Shown here in pieces: positions 8,833-17,858 of a DNA stretch of 64,000 bases. This stretch comes from Paenibacillus lutrae (GTDB taxonomy: Bacteria; Bacillota; Bacilli; Paenibacillales; NBRC-103111), in contig NZ_RHLK01000004.1 of the NCBI RefSeq assembly GCF_009757775.1, positions 62,001 through 126,000 of the forward strand. Reading direction: 5' to 3'. The position numbers and the translations under genes are program-made. The notes beneath the pieces were generated by a model. That model ran no database searches, was not told the origin of the DNA, and worked only from the letters and a program-made list of their open reading frames with translations. Position 1 is the stretch's first letter; each line of letters starts with the position of its first letter.

Positions 8833-9360
8833 TTATACATCTCCTTTGAATTGGTTGTTAGATGGCTTCTGCTGTTTCTCAAGACGCTCCAGTTTACTGC
8901 GGAGCTCTTCAATTTCTTTCTTCATAGCCTTCTTCTCGATATCTTTCATCATTTCGTCAATGTTATCGGCTTTAGGTGCGGACGCTCCATACGACGAACC
9001 CGCAGGAGGTTCCTGCTTGTAGTTCTTGAAATTCTTGTCGTTCCAGCCGCCGTTATTATAGTTCTGATTTCCGCTTGGAGCACCATAATTGTTGCCGCCA
9101 TAGTTGCCACCGTAGCCGCCGTTTGGGTGACCGCCGTAGGGGCCGCCGCCGTAAGGACCGCGCGGAGGATCGAATCCCGGCTCTTTAGGAACGATAAAGC
9201 TGGCAATGAAGTAAAGCAGAATCAGCGAACCGCTGGTGATGAAGACCGCAACGACTGTAAGCAGTCGCAGCAGGGTCGCATCCACATTCAGAACTTCTGC
9301 GAGTCCGCCGCAAAGCCCGGTTACTTTCTTGTCGGTACGCGAGCGGTATAGTTTTCTCAT
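8833..9360 (-). CDS. PspC domain membrane protein
   Basis: The N-terminal 60 residues form a PspC domain: a basic start ([19 protein letters not shown]), then one transmembrane segment ([21 protein letters not shown]). A Gly/Pro/Tyr/Asn-rich low-complexity linker (about 65-125) leads to a C-terminal coiled coil ([20 protein letters not shown]) that could bind PspA. It lies between two pspA genes with almost no intergenic DNA, so it is likely the membrane anchor or sensor of the system. Length 175 aa is longer than minimal PspC proteins. Confidence 0.88.
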   Translation of the reverse strand: MRKLYRSRTDKKVTGLCGGLAEVLNVDATLLRLLTVVAVFITSGSLILLYFIASFIVPKEPGFDPPRGPYGGGPYGGHPNGGYGGNYGGNNYGAPSGNQNYNNGGWNDKNFKNYKQEPPAGSSYGASAPKADNIDEMMKDIEKKAMKKEIEELRSKLERLEKQQKPSNNQFKGDV

Positions 9361-9363
9361 GAA

Positions 9364-10023
9364 TTAGGACTCCTCCTGACTAATCTTGCGCCGAAGCGCT
9401 TCGAGCTCCTTCTCTAATGCCGGGTGGTTATTCTCGGAATAGCCTCCGCGGGTTGAGCGGCGGACATCACGCAAAGCGTTCGTCTCCATCTCAATGTCGC
9501 TTACATGATCTTCCATCCGGTAGAACATGCGGGGCGATGAGCTGTTATCGTGGCCCAGACGGGCGTGCATCCGCTGTTGTAAGCGGGCGGATTCGATACG
9601 GGCCAAATAATAGCCGCGCTTGTTAAGCACTTCCTGGAAGTCGGCTCGCATGATTTGGAGCTCTTCCTCAAGCTCTGCCGCGGACTGTCTGGCTTCCTCG
9701 TACAGCTTCTTATACTGATCGCTGCGCTCTTCCGCCTGAAGCTTCTCGTGCAGGATAACCCGGGCCATCTGCTCTTCGCCTGCCTTAAGGGCCAGCGATG
9801 CCTGCTGCTCGCGTTTCTCCTTCGTTTCAAGAGCGGAGAGGTATTGATGTCTGAGCGAAGTAGCGTGTGCCGTGCACTGCTGGTGCAAACGCTCGCTCTG
9901 CATGAGCTGCTCTCTTTTGGATGCGAGGTATTGATCGATCAGGCGGATAGGATCTTCACTTTCTTCCAACCGCTCGTTCAGTGTTGCAACGGTTATATCT
10001 CGGATTCTTTTTAAGATACTCAT
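9364..10023 (-). CDS. PspA/IM30 family protein (proximal copy)
   Basis: Second PspA paralogue in the operon, 219 aa. It starts MSILKRIRDITVATLNERLEESEDP, matching the family N-terminus, and is almost entirely alpha-helical coiled coil rich in Arg, Glu and Gln. It is clearly diverged from the distal copy. Its stop lies three bases before the pspC start, so the two are co-transcribed. Two PspA proteins suggest mixed oligomers or division of labour; that is inference. Confidence 0.9.
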   Translation of the reverse strand: MSILKRIRDITVATLNERLEESEDPIRLIDQYLASKREQLMQSERLHQQCTAHATSLRHQYLSALETKEKREQQASLALKAGEEQMARVILHEKLQAEERSDQYKKLYEEARQSAAELEEELQIMRADFQEVLNKRGYYLARIESARLQQRMHARLGHDNSSSPRMFYRMEDHVSDIEMETNALRDVRRSTRGGYSENNHPALEKELEALRRKISQEES

Positions 10024-10075
10024 CTTATTACCACCTTCTTTTTAATCAGCATGTTAGGATAGTGGCTGGTTCGGC

Positions 10076-10369
10076 TTATGTGTTTGAAGTGCCTTTTAGC
10101 ATCGATACGCCGAATGCGATCATGGCGACAGCGATCAGGATAATAAACAAGGTCGTCATTTTGCCCAGAAGAGCAAAGATACCGAAGAGGGCAATGACCC
10201 AGCCCAGCTTGCTTCCTCTCTTAATGCCCATATATCCGATGACAACCATCGCGATTGGGATCAAATAGCTCATGATCGGTCCGAGGTGAATGCCCAGCAT
10301 ATTGAGGATCATCCAAGCTCCGAAAACAATCAGTACGAGTGCGAGGCCCATGTTAGGGTTTCGTTTCAT
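10076..10369 (-). CDS. LiaI/LiaF-TM-like small membrane protein
   Basis: First gene of the envelope stress operon. The 97-residue product has three or four hydrophobic segments and short basic loops, as in the LiaI/LiaF transmembrane domain family that recruits PspA-type proteins to the membrane. The start at 10369 (MKRNPNM) is preferred because AAAGGCGGTG precedes it; an ATG at 10393 is also in frame but has no comparable site. It is followed after 52 bases by pspA. Confidence 0.7.
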   Translation of the reverse strand: MKRNPNMGLALVLIVFGAWMILNMLGIHLGPIMSYLIPIAMVVIGYMGIKRGSKLGWVIALFGIFALLGKMTTLFIILIAVAMIAFGVSMLKGTSNT

Positions 10370-10393
10370 CTTTTGTTTGTCACCGCCTTTCAT

Positions 10394-10855
10394 TGTTCGT
10401 TCTCATGTCTTTATTCTAGACGACATCAGCATCTGCCAAAACGGACTCGCGGCGGTTTTTGATCCTGGACTTAAGTCGGGGAGGGCATCAGACCTTAGGG
10501 CAACACCAGGCTTTAGCTAAGGAAAAGCCGCCAAGATCCTGCTGATGCGGGACGATTAACACGAATGACTATCAACCCGGGTAACCATCAGCCCAGTAAA
10601 CCATCGCCCCATACCCGAAGCCGCTTAATGCTCTTCCTCTCATTGCGCAAAGAAATAAGAAGAGCCGTTTTATTTCATACTAAGGAATACGTGTGAGAAT
10701 GCCTGGCGTTCCAAACCCAGTTCCAAAACTTAGCAAACACGCCGGTGATCTTAAGAAACTGATTTCTCTCTGAATGGTCCTCTCCGGCCGGGTATTCTTT
10801 GAAATGAAAACGATCCGTGATATGATCGAAGAAAATTTGAGTTCAGGAGTTTGAT
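10394..10855. other. Intergenic region between divergent units
   Basis: A 462-base gap that must hold the promoter of the minus-strand stress operon and that of the plus-strand flavoprotein gene. I see no credible gene. A weak hairpin GCTCTTC...GAAGAGC lies at about 10627-10664. No clear ECF or LiaR-type box was recognised. Confidence 0.4.
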
Positions 10856-12136
10856 ATGATTTACGATGTGATAATAATAGGCGGCGGCTCTGCCGGATTA
10901 ATGGCCGCAGTAGCAGCCAGTTCAGGCGGAGCCCGGGTGCTTCTGTTGGATAAAGGTGAGAAGCTGGGACGAAAGCTGGGGATTTCCGGCGGAGGCAGAT
11001 GCAATGTAACGAACAACAAAGAACAGGATGAACTTATCCGCCATATTCCAGGCAACGGACGTTTTCTCCATAGTGCATTCTCTCATTTTAATAATCAAGA
11101 TATTATCGCTTTTTTTGAAGATCTCGGAATCGCGCTCAAAGAAGAAGACAACGGAAGAATGTTTCCCGTCACCGATAAAGCTAAGACCGTTGTAGAGACA
11201 CTCGTCGGCCAGGTGCGCAAACAAGGCGTTCAGATCCGTACGAACAGTCCGGTAGACCGCGTTCTATACCGGGATGGCAGCGTTGAAGGCGTGCGTCTTA
11301 AATCGGGCGAGCTTCTGCACAGCCGTTGCGTCATCGTGGCATCAGGCGGCAAATCCGTCCCACAAACGGGCTCTACCGGAGACGGCTATGCTTGGGCGGA
11401 AGATGCCGGGCATACCATTACGGATCTGTTTCCGACCGAGGTGCCGCTTACATCCAGTTCAGCTTTCATCCAAAGCAAGGAGCTTCAGGGGTTGTCCCTG
11501 CGTGAGGCGGCTATGACCGTATGGAATGCCAAGGGCAAGAAGCTGATTACCCACCAGGGAGACATGATTTTTACCCATTTCGGGCTGTCCGGGCCGATTT
11601 CTCTGCGCTGCAGCCAGTTTGTCGTCAAAGAACTCGTGAAATCCCAGGCAGAGAGTGTGCTGGTCACCATTGATATGTTCCCCGATAAGAACACGGAAGA
11701 GATTTATGAAGCGACACTCGCTCTTACTAAAGCGGAATCCAAAAAGGCGATCAAAAACGTTCTTAAAAGCTATGTCTCTGAACGGATCATTCCTATCCTG
11801 TTAAAAAAAGCCGGACTGAACGAGGCCACTACCCACGACAACATCCCAAAGCAGAATTGGATGGAGCTTTGCAAGCTGATGAAGGCTTTCCCTGTACGGG
11901 TAAATGGTACGCTGTCGATTGAAGAAGCTTTTGTAACGGGTGGCGGCGTTAATTTGAAGGAAATCGATCCTAAAACGATGGAATCCAAGCTGGCCGGAGG
12001 ACTGTTCTTCTGCGGAGAAGTGCTCGATATCCATGGATACACAGGCGGATATAACATTACCGCTGCTTTTGCGACCGGATATACAGCAGGCAAGCATGCG
12101 GCTATGTTCGCTGCCGATTCAGCGGCAGAGTCATAA
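10856..12136 (+). CDS. HI0933/YhiN-type FAD-dependent flavoprotein
   Basis: A 426-residue flavoprotein. The N-terminal dinucleotide-binding motif [12 protein letters not shown] is followed by the family signatures [15 protein letters not shown] and, near the C-terminus, [29 protein letters not shown], which bind FAD. The family (HI0933, E. coli YhiN, B. subtilis YtfP) has no firmly known substrate; a link to tRNA modification or redox has been proposed but is not visible here. A CAGGAG site precedes the ATG. It is monocistronic with a terminator at 12223. Confidence 0.93.
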   Translation: MIYDVIIIGGGSAGLMAAVAASSGGARVLLLDKGEKLGRKLGISGGGRCNVTNNKEQDELIRHIPGNGRFLHSAFSHFNNQDIIAFFEDLGIALKEEDNGRMFPVTDKAKTVVETLVGQVRKQGVQIRTNSPVDRVLYRDGSVEGVRLKSGELLHSRCVIVASGGKSVPQTGSTGDGYAWAEDAGHTITDLFPTEVPLTSSSAFIQSKELQGLSLREAAMTVWNAKGKKLITHQGDMIFTHFGLSGPISLRCSQFVVKELVKSQAESVLVTIDMFPDKNTEEIYEATLALTKAESKKAIKNVLKSYVSERIIPILLKKAGLNEATTHDNIPKQNWMELCKLMKAFPVRVNGTLSIEEAFVTGGGVNLKEIDPKTMESKLAGGLFFCGEVLDIHGYTGGYNITAAFATGYTAGKHAAMFAADSAAES

Positions 12137-12222
12137 GAACATGTCCCGGGGCGCGAGGCGTCCGCACAGCAAGCTGCAATCAATCTGTGTCCAGAACAGC
12201 CTGCTGGCCGAAAGAGCGCCTG

Positions 12223-12255
12223 AAAAATCCCGCTTCCTGAGAGGAACGGGATTTT
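12223..12255. terminator. Bidirectional terminator
   Basis: AAAATCCCG...CGGGATTTT hairpin with flanking A and T runs, about 90 bases past the flavoprotein gene. Apart from this, the 370-base gap 12137-12506 holds nothing that I can identify. Confidence 0.85.
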
Positions 12256-12506
12256 GGGGTGCCTGAAATGAGGCTCATACGATTGAGAAATCAGTGCGGC
12301 TCCGGTATCGCTTAAGACAGCATGCCAGAGCGTCAGCCCGTCGGACTTGCTCAGCGCAAATGCGACCCTTTAACGGCAAGCGGGAAAATAACGTTCTGCC
12401 GTCTGACCCGCAAGGTCGGGCAGCTGAGGTTGATCGTATCCGGCAGATAAAGCTTTCAGCATAGCGGACACAGATTGAATCGGAGCCGATTCGATTTAGA
12501 TCTCAT

Positions 12507-12953
12507 TTAAATATGGATACCCGCCTGAAATCCGTCATAGTCATCATTTGAAGGATCGAAACCGGATTGAGGCTCTTCGTAGGATCCCGCCGGGTCGGGA
12601 TTCGCATCAGAACGGCCGCTGAAGCCGGGCTTCTCCCGCAAATTCCCCTCCGCGTCGCTTTCCGGATCAGTGACTAAATGTGCGGGAATACGAATGTGAT
12701 CCAAATCGTAAGCGGAGCTGTACAGCTGCGCCTCCTGGTAATCTTCCGCTTCACTCACACGTAATTCTCCCCCGCTCGCTTGAGCAATCTGCAAAGCGGA
12801 GGACAGATCTTGACCTTCCACATGAATATGCAGCGTTGGCTTAGCGGTTTCCATACTTATGCCAGGGCGGTAGCCGAGCTCACATAACGTATCATAAGCA
12901 AGCCTTAGTGCCTGCTCCTGCGGAAATTCAAAGAAAATGGGTATATCACTCAT
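12507..12953 (-). CDS. Hypothetical acidic cytoplasmic protein
   Basis: Not recognised. The 148-residue product has no signal peptide or membrane segment. Residues 1-75 look like two beta-alpha-beta units (IFFEFPQEQALRLAYDTL and LHIHVEGQDLSSALQIA), reminiscent of ferredoxin-like folds of small stress proteins. The remaining half is Asp/Glu/Pro/Gly-rich and probably disordered. It stands alone, with its promoter region facing the divergent gene at 13211. Confidence 0.6.
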   Translation of the reverse strand: MSDIPIFFEFPQEQALRLAYDTLCELGYRPGISMETAKPTLHIHVEGQDLSSALQIAQASGGELRVSEAEDYQEAQLYSSAYDLDHIRIPAHLVTDPESDAEGNLREKPGFSGRSDANPDPAGSYEEPQSGFDPSNDDYDGFQAGIHI

Positions 12954-13210
12954 AGAAATATCCTTTCACATAAGTTCAATCCGCAGCATCCCCTACACCT
13001 AGCAAGAAAACCGCGGTCGTATTTATTGTCCGCAAGAACCTTTCTTTTGATACTGGATGAACCAAATTCCAAGCCCTCCCCCCAAATTTACTGTATATTC
13101 CAAAAATAGGTGCGTCCAATGCTTCCCAAACAGGTTAAACATATTCTATAGTAGAAGTATCACAGGTATTGTAAGGTACGTATCTCGATTCCGCGTGTGA
13201 GGTGTCGTCT

Positions 13211-13522
13211 ATGCACAATCCTACTGATATCGACAGCAACAAGAATGCCGCTATGTCTGCCTATCTGTTCTTCTGGCTGCCGCTCATGATTGCCCGGCAA
13301 TCCCGGTTCGCCATGTATCACGCTAATCAGGGACTGGTTCTTCTTCTGTGCGCCATCGGTTCGCATATCTTCTTGGCTGCGCTGCCGCCAGCTGCCGAAC
13401 AGCTTCTTATGCCTTTTATCGATATTACAGCTATTGCGCTCATGATTGTCGGAATCCGGAATGCGCATGACGGTAGAATGAAACCGCTTCCATTTATCGG
13501 GAAAATCATCCTGGTCAAGTAG
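13211..13522 (+). CDS. DUF4870/Tic20-like small membrane protein
   Basis: 103-residue membrane protein with the family pattern: a first hydrophobic segment (AYLFFWLPLMI), then F-x-x-x-HANQG between segments 1 and 2, a last segment followed by NA-x-x-G-x-x-KPLPFIGK. The family is widespread and without firm function. The ATG at 13211 is used because GAGGTG lies seven bases upstream; a GTG nine bases earlier is in frame. Confidence 0.7.
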   Translation: MHNPTDIDSNKNAAMSAYLFFWLPLMIARQSRFAMYHANQGLVLLLCAIGSHIFLAALPPAAEQLLMPFIDITAIALMIVGIRNAHDGRMKPLPFIGKIILVK

Positions 13523-13708
13523 CATCGACCGCAGAAGCTTTGCCGCACTCCTCTGAAAATAGGGCGGACTTTCGGATACGGAGAAGGTCCTTCCTGGTTT
13601 TTTTACAAAATTTACAAAACATTTTCGTGTCATGAATTGACAAGCTGTGCGGGATGCGTGATAATATAGCAAAATATTGAGCCGGATGAGGCTTTGGAGG
13701 GCAACGAA

Positions 13709-14662
13709 ATGAAACACGATCAGCATAAAATTCTCGATTGTACAATACGCGACGGAGGACTCGTCAACAATTGGGATTTTAGCGTGCAATTTGTCCAGGA
13801 TATGTATCGCGGTTTGAATGAAGCCGGCGTTGAATATATGGAGATCGGTTACAAAAATTCAGCCAAGCTGCTGAAAAGCGACAATGCCGGTCCATGGCGT
13901 TTTCTGAACGAAGACTTCCTGCGTGAAGTCATCACAACGAAAACGGATACGAAACTCTCCGCGCTCGTTGATATCGGCCGTGTGGATGAGAACGACATTC
14001 TCCCGCGTGAGCAAAGCCAACTGGATTTAATCCGTGTCGCTTCCTACATCAAAGATGTGGACAAGGGGCTGGAGCTGGTACAAAAGTTCAACAACATGGG
14101 TTACGAAACAACACTGAATATTATGGCGCTCTCCCATGTAATGGAGAACGAGCTTAATGAAGCTTTCGAGCTTATTAACAGAAGCCCGGTCGACGTTGTG
14201 TATGTGGTCGATTCCTACGGCAGCATGAACCACAAAGACATTGATTACATGGTTAACAAATTCCAGCGTCTGCTTCCTGAGAAAAAACTCGGCCTGCATA
14301 TGCATAACAACATGCAGCTCGCATTCTCCAATACGATCGTAGGGGCTGAGAAGGGTGTTGAGTTCCTCGACACTTCCGTCTACGGAATGGGCCGCGCAGC
14401 AGGAAACTGTCCGACCGAACTCATTGTCAGCTACCTCAAAAACCCGCGTTACGACGTGCGTCCTATTCTTGAACTGATTGAGAATCATCTGATTCCAATG
14501 CGCGAGAAAGTCGAGTGGGGCTACATTATCCCTTACATGATTGCTGGTACCCTTAACGAGCATCCGCGTGTAGCCATGGCTCTTCGCAATACAGCAGAAA
14601 AAGATAAGTACGTTGATTTCTACGATAAGCTGACAACACCTGAAATCATTACGAATAATTAA
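13709..14662 (+). CDS. DRE-TIM metallolyase family aldolase-like protein
   Basis: 317-residue TIM-barrel protein of the HMGL-like family (homocitrate synthase, 4-hydroxy-2-oxovalerate aldolase and relatives). The metal-binding and catalytic motif DCTIRDGG is near residue 11 and the second metal ligands are in LHMHNNMQLA. The late signature DTSVYGMGRAAGN is present. The exact substrate cannot be read from the sequence; the absence of a second domain argues against isopropylmalate or citramalate synthase. TTGGAGGG precedes the ATG. A terminator follows, so it is a single-gene unit. Confidence 0.85.
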   Translation: MKHDQHKILDCTIRDGGLVNNWDFSVQFVQDMYRGLNEAGVEYMEIGYKNSAKLLKSDNAGPWRFLNEDFLREVITTKTDTKLSALVDIGRVDENDILPREQSQLDLIRVASYIKDVDKGLELVQKFNNMGYETTLNIMALSHVMENELNEAFELINRSPVDVVYVVDSYGSMNHKDIDYMVNKFQRLLPEKKLGLHMHNNMQLAFSNTIVGAEKGVEFLDTSVYGMGRAAGNCPTELIVSYLKNPRYDVRPILELIENHLIPMREKVEWGYIIPYMIAGTLNEHPRVAMALRNTAEKDKYVDFYDKLTTPEIITNN

Positions 14663-14684
14663 TCTTCTTAATAATGAATAGCGC

Positions 14685-14720
14685 AAAAGGTCTCTTCCAT
14701 TATGGAGGAGACTTTTTGTT
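14685..14720 (+). terminator. Terminator after the aldolase-like gene
   Basis: Hairpin AAGGTCTCTTCC / GGAGGAGACTTT followed by TTTTT. Confidence 0.85.
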
Positions 14721-14884
14721 GTTTGCAGCAGCGACAGGATAAGTTGATATAAATAAAAGCGAATGGTAATTTTAGGTTATTGCATTTAAAATATGTTCAT
14801 CTCCGGGTATGTGTTCTAAATCTATTTATAAATTTGTTATAAATTTGCGGAAAACGTATTATCCCATTGCTCCTGGAGGACCCT

Positions 14885-15436
14885 ATGAACCCTTATGTCT
14901 TGTTATCCGGACTGCTGCTTTTTCTATTCTGTGCATTAAATCTTGTAATCAATTACATAGCGCGAAGAAATCGTGAAACCAAGCCTGCCTGGAAGACGGA
15001 AATATGGGCCATACCTATTCTATCGCTGCTCATCCTGGGGCAGATAACAGGATTTGCTTTTCTATATATGACATTCTTCCAAAGTCTTGAAAATACCAGT
15101 ACCTTAATCCGTTTTAGTGCTGCGGGTGACCTGTTTACCTTCTCTGTTTTCATTTTACTCAGTTTCCTGTTGTTTGAAACTTTTATTCACCCTCTTACAG
15201 TTGCTGCAGCCCGCACCCTTCTCAAGCGACCTCTATCTTTTTTCAGCAAGCAGCTTATTACGATCGTTGCAGACTGGCTGCTTATTTATTTTTTTGCCTC
15301 CCTTATTCCCGGAGTTTATCTGCAAGATTTTCTGTCGGCTCTCACTATATCTGTAGTTTTTCATATAATTGAATGGTTGCTAACCGGTTTTGCGATACTG
15401 TATAAAAAAAGCCGAAATAAAGACATTCATATGTAA
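14885..15436 (+). CDS. Predicted multi-pass membrane protein, unknown
   Basis: 183 residues with about five hydrophobic segments and a basic C-terminus (YKKSRNKD). No family recognised. The ATG at 14885 follows CTGGAGGA closely. It has lower GC than its neighbours and many TTT/CTT codons. It ends in its own terminator, so it stands alone. Confidence 0.6.
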   Translation: MNPYVLLSGLLLFLFCALNLVINYIARRNRETKPAWKTEIWAIPILSLLILGQITGFAFLYMTFFQSLENTSTLIRFSAAGDLFTFSVFILLSFLLFETFIHPLTVAAARTLLKRPLSFFSKQLITIVADWLLIYFFASLIPGVYLQDFLSALTISVVFHIIEWLLTGFAILYKKSRNKDIHM

Positions 15437-15473
15437 AAAGTTCAAGTTCCTTATAAAAGGAGCTTGAACTTTG
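15434..15473 (+). terminator. Terminator after the membrane protein gene
   Basis: Hairpin AAAGTTCAAGTTCC / GGAGCTTGAACTTT with a short T tail. Confidence 0.75.
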
Positions 15474-15568
15474 TCTATATATTTGACCGAGTACTTGTCT
15501 GCAAGTTACGGAATCTGCCTGCCTATCCTAAATAGAAAATGATTGTGATTACAAGCGGCGAAGTGTTC

Positions 15569-17086
15569 CTACTTCTTCTTAATCGACATTGAACCCGCGT
15601 TGATCTTGGCAAGCTCCTCTTCGGTGTAGCCCTCCAGTTTGTTCACAGCCTTCACTCCGGCCAGCTTAATGTCGTATTTCTTCTTGATGTAAGCATGCAG
15701 CTCGCTCATATCCTCAGCGGTCAGAGAAGCGAGTTCTTTCTCACTGCCGATCTGTCCGAGGATAATGCCGATCACCTCACCCGCCAGGGAAGTATTGGGC
15801 TGGATGCGGGCGCTGCCGTACGCGACAGCCGAGGCGCCTACATTTTTGCCTGCAACGATGACGTTGGAGTAGCCCTTAAGCAAGAAGGAACGAAGCGGCA
15901 TGCCATACTTGTCCGGCTTGCCGGTGCTGGTCCCCCATGGGGAATGCCGGGTTCCCTGCAAGTCGATCGCGTAGCCCGCAATACTGACGTTATCGTCATG
16001 CATACGGCCGCTGAGCACATCGCTCGCCTGCAGAATGTACTGCGTCTCGTAACGGTCGTAGTCCCGGATATACAAATACTCCGGATAACCATTGACTTCT
16101 GCTTTCTCCCAGCCCGGCAGTTTTTGCCTTAAATGCTGCACCACCAGGTCGCTTTCTTGCCTGCCCTGTTCTATGGCCTGCCTCACACTCTCAGGATTAG
16201 CGGGGTCCACGTTAAACACAAGCAGGGCATTGATCAAAGCTTCTCCGTCCAGCATATTCACGACATTCAATCCTCTAAGGAAGAAATTATCCCGGCTCGG
16301 CTTATAGGCGGCCCCTATATTCCCCAGCCCGTAAGCGAACGTTCCATTCACATACGTATTCCCGCCATAGACCGATTCCCGCTCCGCCTTGCTCATTCCT
16401 CCGACTTCTTTCTGAAAAACTTTCCAGTCCACTCCTTTGAATTTCAGCATGATGGACGAAGCCATGTAGTCCCGGCCAGGGGAATTAAAAACGGTCTCCA
16501 CACCCGGAATCCTTGCTGCGCCCAGCTTACTCGTAAGTGCTGTGAAATCCGTGTTCTCTACCCAGTATTTAGCGGTCTTTGTCTTCATTTCCCCGCTTTT
16601 TGTCTTGTATGTAACGGATTGGATGCTCCGGCTGCCTGACTCTGTGCCGTTAGTCCGCTCTATGTCTGTAATCGTAATACCCGATTCTACCGGAATTCCT
16701 TCCGCCAAAGAGTTGTAATAAGCCTGAAACTGCTCGGGTTTGCGGATCTTGCCATCCTTGTACTCATCGAACAGTTCCTTGACCCTTCCTTGCAGCAGTG
16801 ATTTGCCTTTCTCATCGAAAGGTTCGTCCAGATACAGCATCTCCCCTTGGATCAACTGCCCGCCCTGCTTCTCTCTCGGATCAAGAATGACCACAGATAA
16901 TCCCTCGTCAGCAGCCGCACGGGCTAAATAGATGCCTTCTATCTCCGAACCGATGACAACCACATCGGGTTTATCCGGGTTTACGACAACGGCAGGTTTG
17001 CTTTTCTCTTCACAGCCCGATAGAAGTCCCGCCACTCCGATTCCGATCATGAATAAGAACAATACAAACGGATGAATACCTCTCAT
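15569..17086 (-). CDS. Lipid-anchored FAD-dependent oxidoreductase
   Basis: 505 residues. The start MRGIHPFVLFLFMIGIGVAG ends in the lipobox LLSGC, so it is predicted to be exported and anchored to the outer face of the membrane. After about 20 linker residues comes a Rossmann fold, VVVIGSEIEGIYLARAAADEG, in which the usual GxGxxG is degenerate. The later part (YLYIRDYDRYETQ, SVAGYAIDLQGTRH-like, NVGASAVAYGSARIQPNTSLAGEVIG) fits the FAD-dependent oxidoreductase family of PF12831 type. The substrate is unknown. The start at 17086 is set by GAGGAGG six bases upstream; the longer upstream frame lacks a site and would bury the signal peptide. Confidence 0.8.
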   Translation of the reverse strand: MRGIHPFVLFLFMIGIGVAGLLSGCEEKSKPAVVVNPDKPDVVVIGSEIEGIYLARAAADEGLSVVILDPREKQGGQLIQGEMLYLDEPFDEKGKSLLQGRVKELFDEYKDGKIRKPEQFQAYYNSLAEGIPVESGITITDIERTNGTESGSRSIQSVTYKTKSGEMKTKTAKYWVENTDFTALTSKLGAARIPGVETVFNSPGRDYMASSIMLKFKGVDWKVFQKEVGGMSKAERESVYGGNTYVNGTFAYGLGNIGAAYKPSRDNFFLRGLNVVNMLDGEALINALLVFNVDPANPESVRQAIEQGRQESDLVVQHLRQKLPGWEKAEVNGYPEYLYIRDYDRYETQYILQASDVLSGRMHDDNVSIAGYAIDLQGTRHSPWGTSTGKPDKYGMPLRSFLLKGYSNVIVAGKNVGASAVAYGSARIQPNTSLAGEVIGIILGQIGSEKELASLTAEDMSELHAYIKKKYDIKLAGVKAVNKLEGYTEEELAKINAGSMSIKKK

Positions 17087-17282
17087 GACAACCTCCTCTT
17101 TCATAAAAAAATAAGGAAAAAAATACCCCGTGCAAGTATACCAAATATCCCACATTTTGTATGGCCTATTGTCGAATTTAAAAAAATTTTGAAAGAGAAT
17201 GACAGCCGTTTTAGTGCTGTTTATCACCGTGTTTTCGTCCTTTTCCTCGTTTTTTCTACCTAGGATCAGGACGTTAGAACGG

Positions 17283-17310
17283 TTGACAGACCACAATATC
17301 TTGATGTAAA
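17283..17310 (+). promoter_or_regulatory. Promoter of the nrd operon
   Basis: A consensus -35 TTGACA at 17283-17288 is followed after 16 bases by TGTAAA at 17305-17310. It lies about 25 bases before the riboswitch begins. Confidence 0.6.
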
Positions 17311-17335
17311 TTCATATTTACCATCTACATATTGA

Positions 17336-17510
17336 GTGGACAGGTTTCCCCGCCTACTAGGGAGGGGATTAAGAGGGAAGTCCGGTGCGAATCCGGCGCG
17401 GTCCCGCCACTGTCACAGGGAAACGGTTCGCCAGACAAGCCACTGACACTAGATTTGTCGGGAAGGCGGCGGACCGTGATGAACCTGAAGCCAGGAGACC
17501 TGCCTGTCCG
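17336..17510 (+). ncRNA. Cobalamin (B12) riboswitch
   Basis: All conserved parts are visible: closing stem GGACAGG...CCTGTCC, the AGAGGGAA-x-CCGGTG-x-GAA-x-CCGG element (17382-17396 onward), the GCCACTG core at 17406-17412, and the B12 box GAAGCCAGGAGACCTGCC at 17487-17504. It lies in the leader of nrdI-nrdE-nrdF and would turn the operon off when adenosylcobalamin is abundant. Confidence 0.95.
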
Positions 17511-17787
17511 CCAGACACCGCTGAACCTACGGGAGATAGGGAGGTGTCCGGAGCTTTTGTTTCCTGTGCTGCCGCAGGATGCCCGTTTCCTTCTAAAGCG
17601 CATGTACGCGAATTCCGCGCATGCTAGAGGCGCAAGTTGTGCGGCTCTCGCGCATGAGCGCATGAGAAGGAGGCGCACGGCGCCTTGCGGAAACTTCAGC
17701 CATCGGTATGAACCGGGATTACCCGGACCGCATACGGGTGGCCGCAGCCGGGAAACACAAGCCGCTTCATGACGGAGCGGCTTCTAT

Positions 17788-17834
17788 CCGGGCGCGCTGA
17801 CCCTCCACTTGAGGTCAGCGCGCCCGGTATTTTT
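17788..17834 (+). terminator. Riboswitch-linked terminator before nrdI
   Basis: A perfect 15-bp stem (CCGGGCGCGCTGACC and its complement) with a ten-base loop is followed by TATTTTT and ends only about 25 bases before the nrdI ATG. A smaller hairpin, AAGCCGCT / AGCGGCTT, lies just upstream at 17759-17783. The terminator sits about 280 bases beyond the aptamer, with an intervening GC-rich region (17511-17758) full of GCGCATG motifs that probably folds into the antiterminator. Confidence 0.85.
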
Positions 17835-17858
17835 GAGAGTGGAAAGGAAGAGAGTCCC

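Noticed and set aside
13560-13610. Terminator after the DUF4870-like gene
   Set aside because: A T run at about 13597-13604 is present, but the preceding GAAGG/CCTTC stem is only five pairs and too weak to call.
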